From positions 1 to 64,000 of the forward strand of contig CANTCS010000005.1 in NCBI GenBank assembly GCA_947652375.1: DNA of 64,000 bases. The letters run 5' to 3'. The position numbers were made by a program, and so were the translations under genes. Positions 20,303-29,281 of the stretch are shown piece by piece. Within the stretch, counting starts at the first letter, position 1. Each line of letters opens with the position of its first letter. The DNA comes from an uncultured Mollicutes bacterium (GTDB lineage Bacteria > Bacillota_I > Bacilli_A > RF39 > UBA660). The notes beneath the pieces are model-generated. The model saw nothing but the letters and a program-made list of their open reading frames with translations. It made no database searches and was not told the origin of the DNA.

Positions 20303-20402
20303 CCAAAAAATAAAACCGTTGAACATCAACGGTTAAAAGCATATGGCTTGGTCTCAAAAAGAGTTTTCTAATTTCATTCGCCCTTTTGTATAACCATTTA
20401 TA
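20303..20402 (-). ncRNA. structured leader / candidate riboswitch or small RNA
   Basis: Promoter TTGAAA (20432-20437) -17- TATAAT (20409-20414); P1 GGUUA/UAACC, P2 AAAAGGG/CUCUUUU, P3 AAGC/GCUU; terminator AACCGUUGA..UCAACGGUU + U-rich run. Confidence 0.6.
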
Positions 20403-20703
20403 AAAACAATTATACTCTTAATTAATTTTTATTTCAACTATAAACTTTAATTTTATCAATAGTAAATTTTCTTTTTTAAATAATTATTTAATATATAATC
20501 ATTAATTTTTATACAACTCATAATAAAGAGCCTAAAAATCATTAAAAGCTTTACAATTCCCACATTGCAATACACAACACTACAATATAAAAGTTATTAA
20601 AAAATATGAGTTTATATAATTATATGAGCATAAAAACGCTCATATAATTAACTTTTACCATAAATTTAACAAACTAAAGTTTTTAAAAAATGAGAAATTA
20701 ATA

Positions 20704-20729
20704 AAAAAGCCTTGAATTTCAAGGCTTTA
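20704..20729 (-). terminator. terminator of the tRNA operon
   Basis: AAAGCCTTGAAATTCAAGGCTTTTTT on the minus strand. Confidence 0.85.
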
Positions 20730-20738
20730 TAATCTAAA

Positions 20739-20815
20739 TGGTCGGGAAGACAGGATTTGAACCTGCAACCCCTTGGTCCCAAACCAAGTGCTCTACCAAG
20801 TTGAGCCACTTCCCG
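20739..20815 (-). tRNA. tRNA-Pro(TGG)
   Basis: CGGGAAG acceptor, anticodon loop TTTGGGA, encoded CCA. Confidence 0.95.
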
Positions 20816-20819
20816 AAAA

Positions 20820-20896
20820 TGGTGCGCTCGAAGGGATTCGAACCCCTGACCTTTTGGTTCGTAGCCAAACACTCTATCCAACTGAGCTACGAGCGC
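20820..20896 (-). tRNA. tRNA-Arg(ACG)
   Basis: GCGCTCG acceptor, anticodon ACG, CCA. Confidence 0.95.
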
Positions 20897-20947
20897 AAGA
20901 CATCTTGTTCAGCTACTGAATTAAATTGTCCTTATTATTAATAAAAA

Positions 20948-21023
20948 TGGTGGCTCCAGCGGGAATCGAACCAGCGACACAGGGATTTTCAGTCCCTTGC
21001 TCTACCGACTGAGCTATGAAGCC
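20948..21023 (-). tRNA. tRNA-Phe(GAA)
   Basis: Cloverleaf, anticodon GAA, CCA. Confidence 0.95.
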
Positions 21024-21026
21024 ATA

Positions 21027-21103
21027 TGGCGGTTCCTACGGGACTCGAACCCGCGATCTTCTGCGTGACAGGCAGACGTGTTAACCAGCTGCACCAAGGA
21101 ACC
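21027..21103 (-). tRNA. tRNA-Asp(GTC)
   Basis: GGTTCCT acceptor, anticodon GTC, CCA. Confidence 0.95.
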
Positions 21104-21116
21104 ATAAACAAATAAT

Positions 21117-21193
21117 TGGTTGCGGGAAGAGGATTCGAACCTCTGACCTTCGGGTTATGAGCCCAACGAGCTACCAAACTGCTCCATCCCGCG
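21117..21193 (-). tRNA. tRNA-Met(CAT), initiator type
   Basis: CGCGGGA 5' end, GGGCTCATAACCC anticodon arm, CCA. Confidence 0.9.
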
Positions 21194-21200
21194 ATATCAA

Positions 21201-21293
21201 TGGCGGAGGAAAAGGGATTCGAACCCCTGCGCCGCTTGCACGACCTCCCGGTTTTCAAGACCGGTCCCTTCAACCAGACTTGGGTATTCCTCC
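21201..21293 (-). tRNA. tRNA-Ser(TGA)
   Basis: Long variable arm, anticodon TGA, CCA. Confidence 0.95.
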
Positions 21294-21326
21294 ATAAACC
21301 AATAATTATATTGGTTAAATTTTAAA

Positions 21327-21417
21327 TGGTGCCTAAGGCCGGACTTGAACCGGCACGAGGGTTGATTCTCGCAGGATTTTAAGTCCTGTGCGTCTACCAA
21401 TTCCGCCACTCAGGCAC
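21327..21417 (-). tRNA. tRNA-Leu(TAA)
   Basis: Long variable arm, anticodon TAA, CCA. Confidence 0.95.
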
Positions 21418-21418
21418 A

Positions 21419-21494
21419 TGGTGACCTGTATGAGATTCGAACTCATGACCCTTTGATTAAAAGTCAAATGCTCTACCAACTGAGCTAACAGATC
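21419..21494 (-). tRNA. tRNA-Lys(TTT)
   Basis: Anticodon TTT, CCA. Confidence 0.95.
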
Positions 21495-21506
21495 AAATTT
21501 TAAAAA

Positions 21507-21581
21507 TGGCTGCCTCGGTTAGATTCGAACTAACGCATGTCAGAGTCAAAGTCTGATGCCTTACCACTTGGCTACGAGGCA
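21507..21581 (-). tRNA. tRNA-Gln(TTG)
   Basis: TGCCTCG acceptor, anticodon TTG, CCA. Confidence 0.95.
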
Positions 21582-21591
21582 ATATTATAAG

Positions 21592-21676
21592 TGGTGGAGA
21601 GAGATGGATTCGAACCATCGAACTCAAAGAGAACAGATTTACAGTCTGTCGCGTTTAGCCACTTCGCTACCTCTCC
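21592..21676 (-). tRNA. tRNA-Tyr(GTA)
   Basis: Long variable arm, anticodon GTA, CCA. Confidence 0.95.
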
Positions 21677-21681
21677 ATAAA

Positions 21682-21757
<76 letters not shown>

Positions 21758-21761
21758 ATAA

Positions 21762-21838
21762 TGGTGGGCGATACAGGACTCGAACCTGTGACCCCCTGCT
21801 TGTAAGGCAGGTGCTCTAACCAACTGAGCTAATCGCCC
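21762..21838 (-). tRNA. tRNA-Val(TAC)
   Basis: GGGCGAT acceptor, anticodon TAC, CCA. Confidence 0.95.
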
Positions 21839-21862
21839 AAAACAAACCAATTGACAGTATTA

Positions 21863-21891
21863 AATATACCAATTTCTAAAACATTTGTCAA
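21863..21891 (-). promoter_or_regulatory. promoter of the 12-tRNA operon
   Basis: TTGACA -17- TATATT on the minus strand just upstream of tRNA-Val. Confidence 0.75.
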
Positions 21892-21909
21892 TAATTATTT
21901 AAAATTTTT

Positions 21910-22269
21910 TTAATTTTTTTCTTGCCATTCTTCTAATTTTTCATTAATCCAATAATCCAGATTATTTTTTAGAGTAGAAAATCCATTAGCAGTTTCACAA
22001 ATTTTAGATCTATATTCTGGCCTATTTCTATAATTTATATTTTTAATACTAAGTTTTAATCTCTTTTTAGAGTCATCAATTCCGATAACTTCAGCCTTAA
22101 TAACTTCATCTAAATCAACATAATCATTAATATTCCTTACAAAAGAATTAGATATTTCTGAAATATGAATTAGTCCACTTCCCCCTAAATCTAAAGATAA
22201 AAATATTCCATATTTTTCAATCCCTGTTACATGTCCTATTACAACATCTCCCACTTTATAATTATTCAT
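21910..22269 (-). CDS. S1-domain RNA-binding protein (YugI/CvfD-like)
   Basis: VGDVVIGHVTGIEKYGIFLSLDLGGSGLIHISEIS. Confidence 0.85.
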   Translation of the reverse strand: MNNYKVGDVVIGHVTGIEKYGIFLSLDLGGSGLIHISEISNSFVRNINDYVDLDEVIKAEVIGIDDSKKRLKLSIKNINYRNRPEYRSKICETANGFSTLKNNLDYWINEKLEEWQEKN

Positions 22270-22346
22270 AAATCTTCTCCTTAAAGTAATTATACCACAT
22301 AAATTAAAATTTATTTACCATCAACAAAAAAAATGATATAATTTCT

Positions 22347-22595
22347 TTGGTGATAAAAATGAATAATAAGGAAATTGAATTGCAAATTACCGCATTAATA
22401 GATAAAATTCGACCTTTCTTAATAAGTGATGGAGGTAATATAGAATTTATAAAATATGAAAATAATATAGTTTATGTATCATTATCCGGAGCCTGTAAGG
22501 ACTGTGCTATGATTGACATTACATTAAAAGATGGGATAGAAGAACTAATAATAAATGAAATTCCAGAAGTTAAAGAAGTAATAAATTTAGATTGA
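22347..22595 (+). CDS. NifU-like Fe-S scaffold C-terminal domain protein (YutI-like)
   Basis: IRPFLISDGGNIEFI...LSGACKDCAMIDITLKDGIE. Confidence 0.93.
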   Translation: MVIKMNNKEIELQITALIDKIRPFLISDGGNIEFIKYENNIVYVSLSGACKDCAMIDITLKDGIEELIINEIPEVKEVINLD

Positions 22596-22596
22596 T

Positions 22597-23403
22597 TTAA
22601 AGCCAATCTATTTTTTTTACTTTAAAAAAAGTTCCTATAAAAGTAATAATTTTTTTTAAGTATACTTCATACTCTTGATTTCTAGAAATAATATTTAATA
22701 ATGCATTTTCACTCTCTTCTAATAAAATAATTTTCTCAAACAAATCAAAGTAATAATTTGGATATAAAAGCCTAGCAATTACCAATTCAAAATTATAATA
22801 ATCCTTATATTTATTAATAAGTTTTTCTACATCAATATTTTTATACTCATTATTATAAAAAATAAATTTTAAATACTCCGCAAAATCTCTTTCCTTTACA
22901 TCTATTTTTAAATTAAGAGGATTAAATAGACTATTTTTATTAAATTCTTTATGAACAATAAATCCTGCATCATTATAATCTTTATAATCATATAAATAAT
23001 AAATAGCCATTTCTAGCATACCTAAATAATAATTAACACTTTCATCAACTAACTTGTATTTACCAACTATATTTGCATAATAATATTCAATATAATCACT
23101 CTTACGCATCCATAATTCTCTCCAATTAAGAGAAATTAAAGAATTAACAGATAAACTATTCATATCTAAGTTAAAATCTTCAAAACTCTTTAAATTATCT
23201 TTTAATAATACATAGAAACCATTATTCCATTGTGAAACAATCGAATCATTCATATTAATTACAAAACTATAAAAAATATCATAATCTTTTGACATATTAT
23301 ATTGCTCTATAACTTCATCAGGATTCTCAATTCTTTCTAAATAATAAATTTCATTATTATATTTAATAACCGTTCTATTTTTATCTTTATAATATGAAAA
23401 CAA
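22597..23403 (-). CDS. possible YutH/CotS-like spore coat kinase-fold protein
   Basis: 268 aa, weak resemblance to YutH-type proteins; neighbours a NifU gene. Confidence 0.4.
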   Translation of the reverse strand: MFSYYKDKNRTVIKYNNEIYYLERIENPDEVIEQYNMSKDYDIFYSFVINMNDSIVSQWNNGFYVLLKDNLKSFEDFNLDMNSLSVNSLISLNWRELWMRKSDYIEYYYANIVGKYKLVDESVNYYLGMLEMAIYYLYDYKDYNDAGFIVHKEFNKNSLFNPLNLKIDVKERDFAEYLKFIFYNNEYKNIDVEKLINKYKDYYNFELVIARLLYPNYYFDLFEKIILLEESENALLNIISRNQEYEVYLKKIITFIGTFFKVKKIDWL

Positions 23404-23476
23404 TTCAAACCCATAATAGTATTTAATTAAACTTTTAATAATATCACCATTAAAATATATGAAAAAAAAGAAGGAA

Positions 23477-25600
23477 TTATTTCCCTCTAGGCATATTTAA
23501 ATCAATTTGATCAGTATCAATTAAACCATTAAGTTCACTAATAATCTTATCGTATTTTGAAACTTCATCTAATTCGTTTTTAATTGCTTCATTTAGAGCT
23601 CCAAGTTGTTCTGCAGTACGCTTGCAATCTTCTGCCACAGCATCACGATAAAGAAGTAATTTTTGAAGCATTCCACCTACAGCTTCAGCTTTTATTTCTC
23701 TTTCTTCTTGTGTTCTTTTTAATTGAGCTGATGCATCTCGTGCACTAGTAGTTAATTCCTGTTGTCTTGCTAAAAGATTTAATATTCGCTCCCTCATACC
23801 TCTAGCATCATCAGCAGTAATCTTAATATCAGGATCTGATATAGCATCATACATATCTTTTGCAGATAAATCTTCAAAATCTGAAGTTAATTGAGAAGGT
23901 ATTTCTATATCCACATAATCATTCTTTTTCACATTATTATATGATCCAACACTTTCACTTCTATTTCTTGAAGAATTTTCTAATGTTGCAGGTTTAAAAA
24001 CATCAGTAAATGAAATAACAGCAGGTGCTAAAAAATCTTTATTTTGTTCTCTTTCTTTCTTAGCTTGCTCGATTTGTCTTTTGTATTCATTCTCATATTT
24101 ATCATATTCAATTAAATCTCTCGATTGTTGAATTTCATCGTCACTCATTTTAACATAATTATATTCTCTTGCATCATTTTTATTTAGTAACTCTCCTGAA
24201 GCATCAAAACGTCCAATCTTAGCAGCAGTACCAGTTCTAGAAGCCCTAGCATGATTTAAATCTATACTTTTTCCATTTCCATAAACACTAGAATCTACAT
24301 TACTTAAAACATCATTTACCTCATTCACACTTTGCACACTTTTTCCAATAATATTTGATTCATGTGATAAATAACTATCACTTTGTCCATATTTATTTAA
24401 AATATCGGTTTCTGATCTTACATATTGTAATCCATCATTAACAACACCTTCTTTATCTTGACGTGATGCTCCACGGTTAGAACTACTTGGAATATAACTT
24501 TCTGATCTTACATTTTCCATTCCACCTCTAACAACACCTTCTATATCTTGACGTGATGCTCCACGGTTAGAACTACTTGGAATATAACTTTCTGATCTTA
24601 CATTTTCCATTCCACCTCTAACAACACCTTCTATATCTTGACGTGATGCTCCACGGCTAGAATTACTTGGAATATAACTTTCTGATCTTACATTTTCCAT
24701 TCCACCTCTAACAACATCTTTTATATCTTGACGTGATGCTCCACGGCTAGAATTACTTGGAATATAACTTTCTGATATTACATTTTCCATTCCACCTCTA
24801 GCAACGCCTTCTATATCTTGATGTGATACTCCACGGTTAGAATTACTTGGAATATAACTTTCTGATATTACATTTTCCATTCCACCTCTAACAACATCTT
24901 CTATATCTTGATGTGATGCTCCACGATTAGTACTACGCGAAATATAACTTTCTGTATCAATAGGTAGTCCACTCTCCATAACTTGATTTCCTAAAAATGG
25001 TTCTCCACCATTTTGATCATAAGACATATTACTTCCTACTTTACCTTGAATATCAACAGAAGGAATATCTTCTATTATTGCACTTGCAAAACCAGAATTA
25101 ACACTTTGTCCAATTTCTTGTACAGTTTCAGCTGATGGAATAACATTTATATCAACGTTTTTTCTTATTTTTCCTACATATTTATCCTGAATAGTATTTA
25201 CATATCTTTCAGCCAAAATAGCTGCTCTTTCTCTAATTTTAGAATTACTAGATGTTCTACTGCTTATCAAAGATTCAATAACCGCTAATTTTAAAGTTTC
25301 ATCAACAATATAAGCTAAAGAATTAGTATCTAGATAACCTTTTGAATTAAAACTATATTGTTTTTCTAGCAATTCGTTATCTGTTTTTTGTCCTATAGTT
25401 TTCAACTCTACTTGATTTATACCAATAAATCTATCCAAACATTGTTGAGCTCTCTCTCGAGAAATAGGCTGAAGCTTAATTTTTTTGCAATCAACACTTG
25501 GAACTGCTGCAAAACTCGAAAATTCTTTATCAACGTTAATTAAACCAGCATTTTGTTCTTCTAAGTCATCTATAGTTCCTTCAAAATTCATTAATCCCAT
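23477..25600 (-). CDS. large repeat-containing protein with C-terminal coiled coil
   Basis: 30-aa repeats SESYIPSNSNRGASRQDIEGVVRGGMENVR; coiled-coil C-terminus. Confidence 0.8.
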   Translation of the reverse strand: MGLMNFEGTIDDLEEQNAGLINVDKEFSSFAAVPSVDCKKIKLQPISRERAQQCLDRFIGINQVELKTIGQKTDNELLEKQYSFNSKGYLDTNSLAYIVDETLKLAVIESLISSRTSSNSKIRERAAILAERYVNTIQDKYVGKIRKNVDINVIPSAETVQEIGQSVNSGFASAIIEDIPSVDIQGKVGSNMSYDQNGGEPFLGNQVMESGLPIDTESYISRSTNRGASHQDIEDVVRGGMENVISESYIPSNSNRGVSHQDIEGVARGGMENVISESYIPSNSSRGASRQDIKDVVRGGMENVRSESYIPSNSSRGASRQDIEGVVRGGMENVRSESYIPSSSNRGASRQDIEGVVRGGMENVRSESYIPSSSNRGASRQDKEGVVNDGLQYVRSETDILNKYGQSDSYLSHESNIIGKSVQSVNEVNDVLSNVDSSVYGNGKSIDLNHARASRTGTAAKIGRFDASGELLNKNDAREYNYVKMSDDEIQQSRDLIEYDKYENEYKRQIEQAKKEREQNKDFLAPAVISFTDVFKPATLENSSRNRSESVGSYNNVKKNDYVDIEIPSQLTSDFEDLSAKDMYDAISDPDIKITADDARGMRERILNLLARQQELTTSARDASAQLKRTQEEREIKAEAVGGMLQKLLLYRDAVAEDCKRTAEQLGALNEAIKNELDEVSKYDKIISELNGLIDTDQIDLNMPRGK
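24405..24960 (-). repeat. in-frame 90-nt tandem repeats
   Basis: AATATAACTT recurs at 24491, 24581, 24671, 24761, 24851, 24941 (90-nt period). Confidence 0.95.
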
Positions 25601-25624
25601 AAAGATATACCTCCTTTAATATTA

Positions 25625-25900
25625 TTATTCTGCTTTTGATAATGTACGTAAAACATCTTTTACTCTATTCCATTCATTATCATTATCAATCCCCATCAAT
25701 TGAGGTTTTCCAGATGAACGATCAACATTTGAGATATAAACAGTTACATTACCATTTCCATCTTTCTCATTTTTTGTATAAACTATATATTCTTTACCAG
25801 TATCTTTAAATTCAAAAGCCACAATAATTTCAACATTTTCTTCCAAACCATCTTCTGATACAATTTTTAAAAATCTTTTCTTTATTTCTTGATTATCCAT
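25625..25900 (-). CDS. DUF1292-like (YrzB-like) protein
   Basis: MDNQEIKKRFLKIVSEDG...EYIVYTKNEKDGNGNVTVYISNV; start revised to 25900. Confidence 0.65.
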   Translation of the reverse strand: MDNQEIKKRFLKIVSEDGLEENVEIIVAFEFKDTGKEYIVYTKNEKDGNGNVTVYISNVDRSSGKPQLMGIDNDNEWNRVKDVLRTLSKAE

Positions 25901-25967
25901 GTTTACTCTCCCTATACTATTATTCATATAATATAATTTTATCATATTTCGTAATAAAAACAAGTAT

Positions 25968-26246
25968 TTATTTTATTTTTTTTAAAAGAAAGACTTTTGT
26001 CCCAAAACTACAATAATTTTTTATGTATTCATCTAAATATTTTATATCATTAATATCCTTTACTTTTTTATTATTACTTTTATAAAAACCTTTTAAACGA
26101 ACTTTTTCATAGGCATAATCACCAAAAACAAAATCAAAATCATCAAAATAATCTGTTAATTTATCTTCTAAATCGACTTTATTTAAACAATTTTTATCAT
26201 TTCTAATTATTTCATATTTAACTTCATTAATTTCTATCTCACTCAT
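25968..26246 (-). CDS. YutD-like (DUF1027) protein
   Basis: FDFVFGDYAYEKVRLKGFY resembles the YutD core motif. Confidence 0.75.
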   Translation of the reverse strand: MSEIEINEVKYEIIRNDKNCLNKVDLEDKLTDYFDDFDFVFGDYAYEKVRLKGFYKSNNKKVKDINDIKYLDEYIKNYCSFGTKVFLLKKIK

Positions 26247-26276
26247 ATTATTACCTCTATGTCATTATATCACACT

Positions 26277-26912
26277 CTAACTTACTAATCCATTGTAATA
26301 ATCAGGTATTTCTCCTTTAATAATTTCAATTGAAAGAGGTTCTGTTACAACAATATCCTTTTGTTTAGAAGTAAGAGGCATAGAAGCCTGTTCTCTTACA
26401 CTTACAATAACACTCATTTCAACAATAACATTATTTATCCCATATTCTTTAGTTTTTATATCAATCTCAGCTTTCACTTGTCCTGTAAATGTTAATTTAA
26501 TAGGAATAGTAGGACCAACATTAGCAAATAAACTTGAATTTCTAATTGAGCCTAGACTAATATCGCAAAGTATTCCTTTACTCATTTTTTTAAATTTACT
26601 TTTTCTATATCTTTCAATACCAAAGATATCATCAGCATCCCCTTTCTCCAAATCCATAAGTTTATTATGAACACATAAAGAAATACTATCAATTAACTTA
26701 TTTATACCTTGCGTATTATAAGAAATATTTTTATCCCCTGTAACTAAAAGACTTTTATACTCCTCCTTAGCCATAACCTCACTTACTGCTCTACTAACAA
26801 TATTACCTGTTACTCTCTCTACCTCAATATTTATATATTGATCTAATATAACATTTATCCTTTTATCAATCATTACAATTAAAAAAAAAGTTGCTAATAA
26901 AACAAGTCCCAT
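26277..26912 (-). CDS. yunB: sporulation protein YunB
   Basis: N-terminal TM; GNIVSRAVSEVM...SIRNSSLFANVGPTIPIKLTFTGQVKAEI. Confidence 0.85.
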   Translation of the reverse strand: MGLVLLATFFLIVMIDKRINVILDQYINIEVERVTGNIVSRAVSEVMAKEEYKSLLVTGDKNISYNTQGINKLIDSISLCVHNKLMDLEKGDADDIFGIERYRKSKFKKMSKGILCDISLGSIRNSSLFANVGPTIPIKLTFTGQVKAEIDIKTKEYGINNVIVEMSVIVSVREQASMPLTSKQKDIVVTEPLSIEIIKGEIPDYYNGLVS

Positions 26913-26944
26913 AACAAAGAAAACTTTATTAGCAAATCCAAATT

Positions 26945-27184
26945 TTAATCTTTTTTTACTAATATTACATCTTCTCCAATTTTAGTAATATCATTCCAAA
27001 ATATTCTTGTATCACTCTCTCTATTTAAAGAAAAAATAGTTTTTCCCTGTGAAGTAATTAATGATTCAATATTTCCATCACTTCTAACATCACAATCTAT
27101 GATATTTCCCATATTTCTTCCAGAGGTTACACTAACTATTTTTTTTGATTGTAAATCAGATAAACGCATATTATCACCTAACAA
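26945..27184 (-). CDS. YlmC/YmxH family PRC-barrel sporulation protein
   Basis: MRLSDLQSKKIVSVTSGRNMGNIIDCDV; adjacent to sigG. Confidence 0.8.
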   Translation of the reverse strand: MLGDNMRLSDLQSKKIVSVTSGRNMGNIIDCDVRSDGNIESLITSQGKTIFSLNRESDTRIFWNDITKIGEDVILVKKD

Positions 27185-27201
27185 ATAATATGAAAAAAAT
27201 T

Positions 27202-27975
27202 TTACTTTAATACTTTTTTTAATTCTTTAATAGCTTTTTTTTCTAAACGAGAAACCTGAGCTTGACTAATATCCAGTTCTTCAGCTATTTCCATTTGCGT
27301 TTTCCCAATAACATATCTTTCATCTAAAATAAATTTTTCTCGTTCCTTTAACTCATCTATAGCATTATCAATTGCTAATCTATTACTTAAATCAATATTA
27401 TTTTTTTTATCCTCTATTTGATCATATAAGTAAATAGTATCTCCACCATCATTATAAATTGCTTCATACATACTAACTGGATCTTTAAGAGACATTAATG
27501 CATTACTTATTTCATATTCATTAAAATCAAGTTCTTTTGAAATAACCTCTATAGAAGCCTCAATTCCATTTTTTGCATAATATTCTTCTTTAAATTTAAT
27601 AATTTTATAAGCTGTATCTTTTAATGACCTACTAATTCTAATACTATTATTATCTCTAATGTATCTTTTTACTTCTCCCAAAATCATAGGTACTGCATAA
27701 GTTGAAAACTTAACATCATAACTTAAATCAAAATTATCAATTGCTTTCATTAGACCAATACAACCTATTTGAAATAAATCATCTAAATTCTCATTTTTAT
27801 TATAAAATTGCTTCAAAATTGAAAGAACTAATCTTAAATTTCCCTCAATTAACATTTCTCTAGCAAATAAATCACCACTTTGCATTTTTTTAAATAATTC
27901 AATCATTTCCTTTTGCTCTAAACAAATTAGATCACTTGTATTTATTCCACTAATTTCTACTTTATATTTTCCCAT
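27202..27975 (-). CDS. sigG: sporulation sigma factor SigG
   Basis: Sigma-70 regions 2-4 (LDDLFQIGCIGLMKAIDNFD, KFSTYAVPMILGEVKRYIRD); N-terminal KVEISGINTSDL typical of SigG. Confidence 0.92.
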   Translation of the reverse strand: MGKYKVEISGINTSDLICLEQKEMIELFKKMQSGDLFAREMLIEGNLRLVLSILKQFYNKNENLDDLFQIGCIGLMKAIDNFDLSYDVKFSTYAVPMILGEVKRYIRDNNSIRISRSLKDTAYKIIKFKEEYYAKNGIEASIEVISKELDFNEYEISNALMSLKDPVSMYEAIYNDGGDTIYLYDQIEDKKNNIDLSNRLAIDNAIDELKEREKFILDERYVIGKTQMEIAEELDISQAQVSRLEKKAIKELKKVLK

Positions 27976-28168
27976 AAAAAAGCTCCCTTCATCTCATTTA
28001 TGAGACAAAAGAAGTTTTTTTATACAATTATTATAAATTATTCTCTTTTAAAAATTAACATCAACCACTAAGCTATAATCTTTTTTATACCTTGACTTTC
28101 TAATTTTTATTATAAAAACTTTAATCATAAAACAAACTATTTTTCATATATAAAAAAAGAAAGAAAAC

Positions 28169-28681
28169 TTAATCTCTTTCTAAAAAATCACTACCCTTAT
28201 GAGGTTCTTCCATGAGTAAATCATTATAATCCTGTTGCCTTAAAGCCTCATATATTACAATAGCTACACTATTTGAAACATTAAGTGCTCTTACATTGTC
28301 CGTCATAGGAATTCTCATACAATGCTCTAAATCATTTCTTAATAATTCTTTTGGAATTCCAGTAGATTCTTTACCAAATATAAAATATAAATTTTTATTT
28401 GTTTTATTACTATAATCAAAACTTGTATGTGGTTTATGACCATATCTTGTAAAATAAAAATACTCTCCTTCATTTTTACTAACAAAATCTTCAAAATTAT
28501 CATAAATTTCATAATCTAATTTATCTATATAATTAACACCACTTCTTTTTAAATGAACATCATCAATAACAAATCCTAATGGCTTAATTAAATGCAACTT
28601 TGTGTTAGTCGCAACACATGTTCTCATAATATTTCCTGTATTCTGTGGAATTTCAGGTTGATATAAAACTATATTATTCAT
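28169..28681 (-). CDS. trmL: tRNA (cytidine(34)-2'-O)-methyltransferase
   Basis: IVLYQPEIPQNTGNIMRTC...FIFGKESTGIPKELL...MTDNVRALNVSNSVAIVIYEALRQ. Confidence 0.93.
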   Translation of the reverse strand: MNNIVLYQPEIPQNTGNIMRTCVATNTKLHLIKPLGFVIDDVHLKRSGVNYIDKLDYEIYDNFEDFVSKNEGEYFYFTRYGHKPHTSFDYSNKTNKNLYFIFGKESTGIPKELLRNDLEHCMRIPMTDNVRALNVSNSVAIVIYEALRQQDYNDLLMEEPHKGSDFLERD

Positions 28682-28703
28682 ACTACCTCCTGTAAAAGAA
28701 AGC

Positions 28704-29222
28704 TTACTCTCCTATATTTACTTCATTTAATTCTAAATATTGTTTAGTATTTCCAATAGTTAATTTTTTATTATTACTTCCTTGAAGAATACCAGATACT
28801 TTCCCTTCATCAAAAATTACAAAAGCTGGATAATTAGTAGTTAATTTATTTTTAAAATTATATTTATTATTAAATTCATTAACAAAATGCTCTGAATTAG
28901 CAGTTGATAAATTTAAATAAATAATCTTATCATTTAAATCTTCTTTCTTTATTAATTTTTTTAAATCCTTTTCATAATTTCTACATATATCGTTTTTAGC
29001 TGTACACATATAAATAACAGTACTAGGATTTTCCATTAAATAATGATCTAAATCATCATCAGTAATTTCAAGCAAAGAATCTCTAATAACAGGTATTTCT
29101 TTTTGATAATCATCATAAACACGATACCATTTACATAAATACAAAGTCAAACATATACTTGCAAATATTACAACTATCAAAATTATATAATTTTTTAAAA
29201 CATTATTGTCATCTGTCATCAA
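28704..29222 (-). CDS. membrane-anchored thioredoxin-like protein
   Basis: N-terminal TM; VIYMCTAKNDICRNYEKDLKKL; YPAFVIFDEGKVSGILQG. Confidence 0.6.
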   Translation of the reverse strand: MMTDDNNVLKNYIILIVVIFASICLTLYLCKWYRVYDDYQKEIPVIRDSLLEITDDDLDHYLMENPSTVIYMCTAKNDICRNYEKDLKKLIKKEDLNDKIIYLNLSTANSEHFVNEFNNKYNFKNKLTTNYPAFVIFDEGKVSGILQGSNNKKLTIGNTKQYLELNEVNIGE

Positions 29223-29281
29223 ATCACTCCTTACAATTATATTCTAACATATAATTATAAATTTTAATATATGATTTTAAT

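Noticed and set aside
20618-20649. Perfect 12-bp inverted repeat AATTATATGAGC...GCTCATATAATT
   Set aside because: Could be a terminator or regulator site, but lacks a clear T-run on either strand and sits in an AT-rich gap; not assigned.
23477-24960. Tandem repeats considered as a CRISPR array
   Set aside because: Contiguous 90-nt in-frame coding repeats without unique spacers; no cas genes in window.
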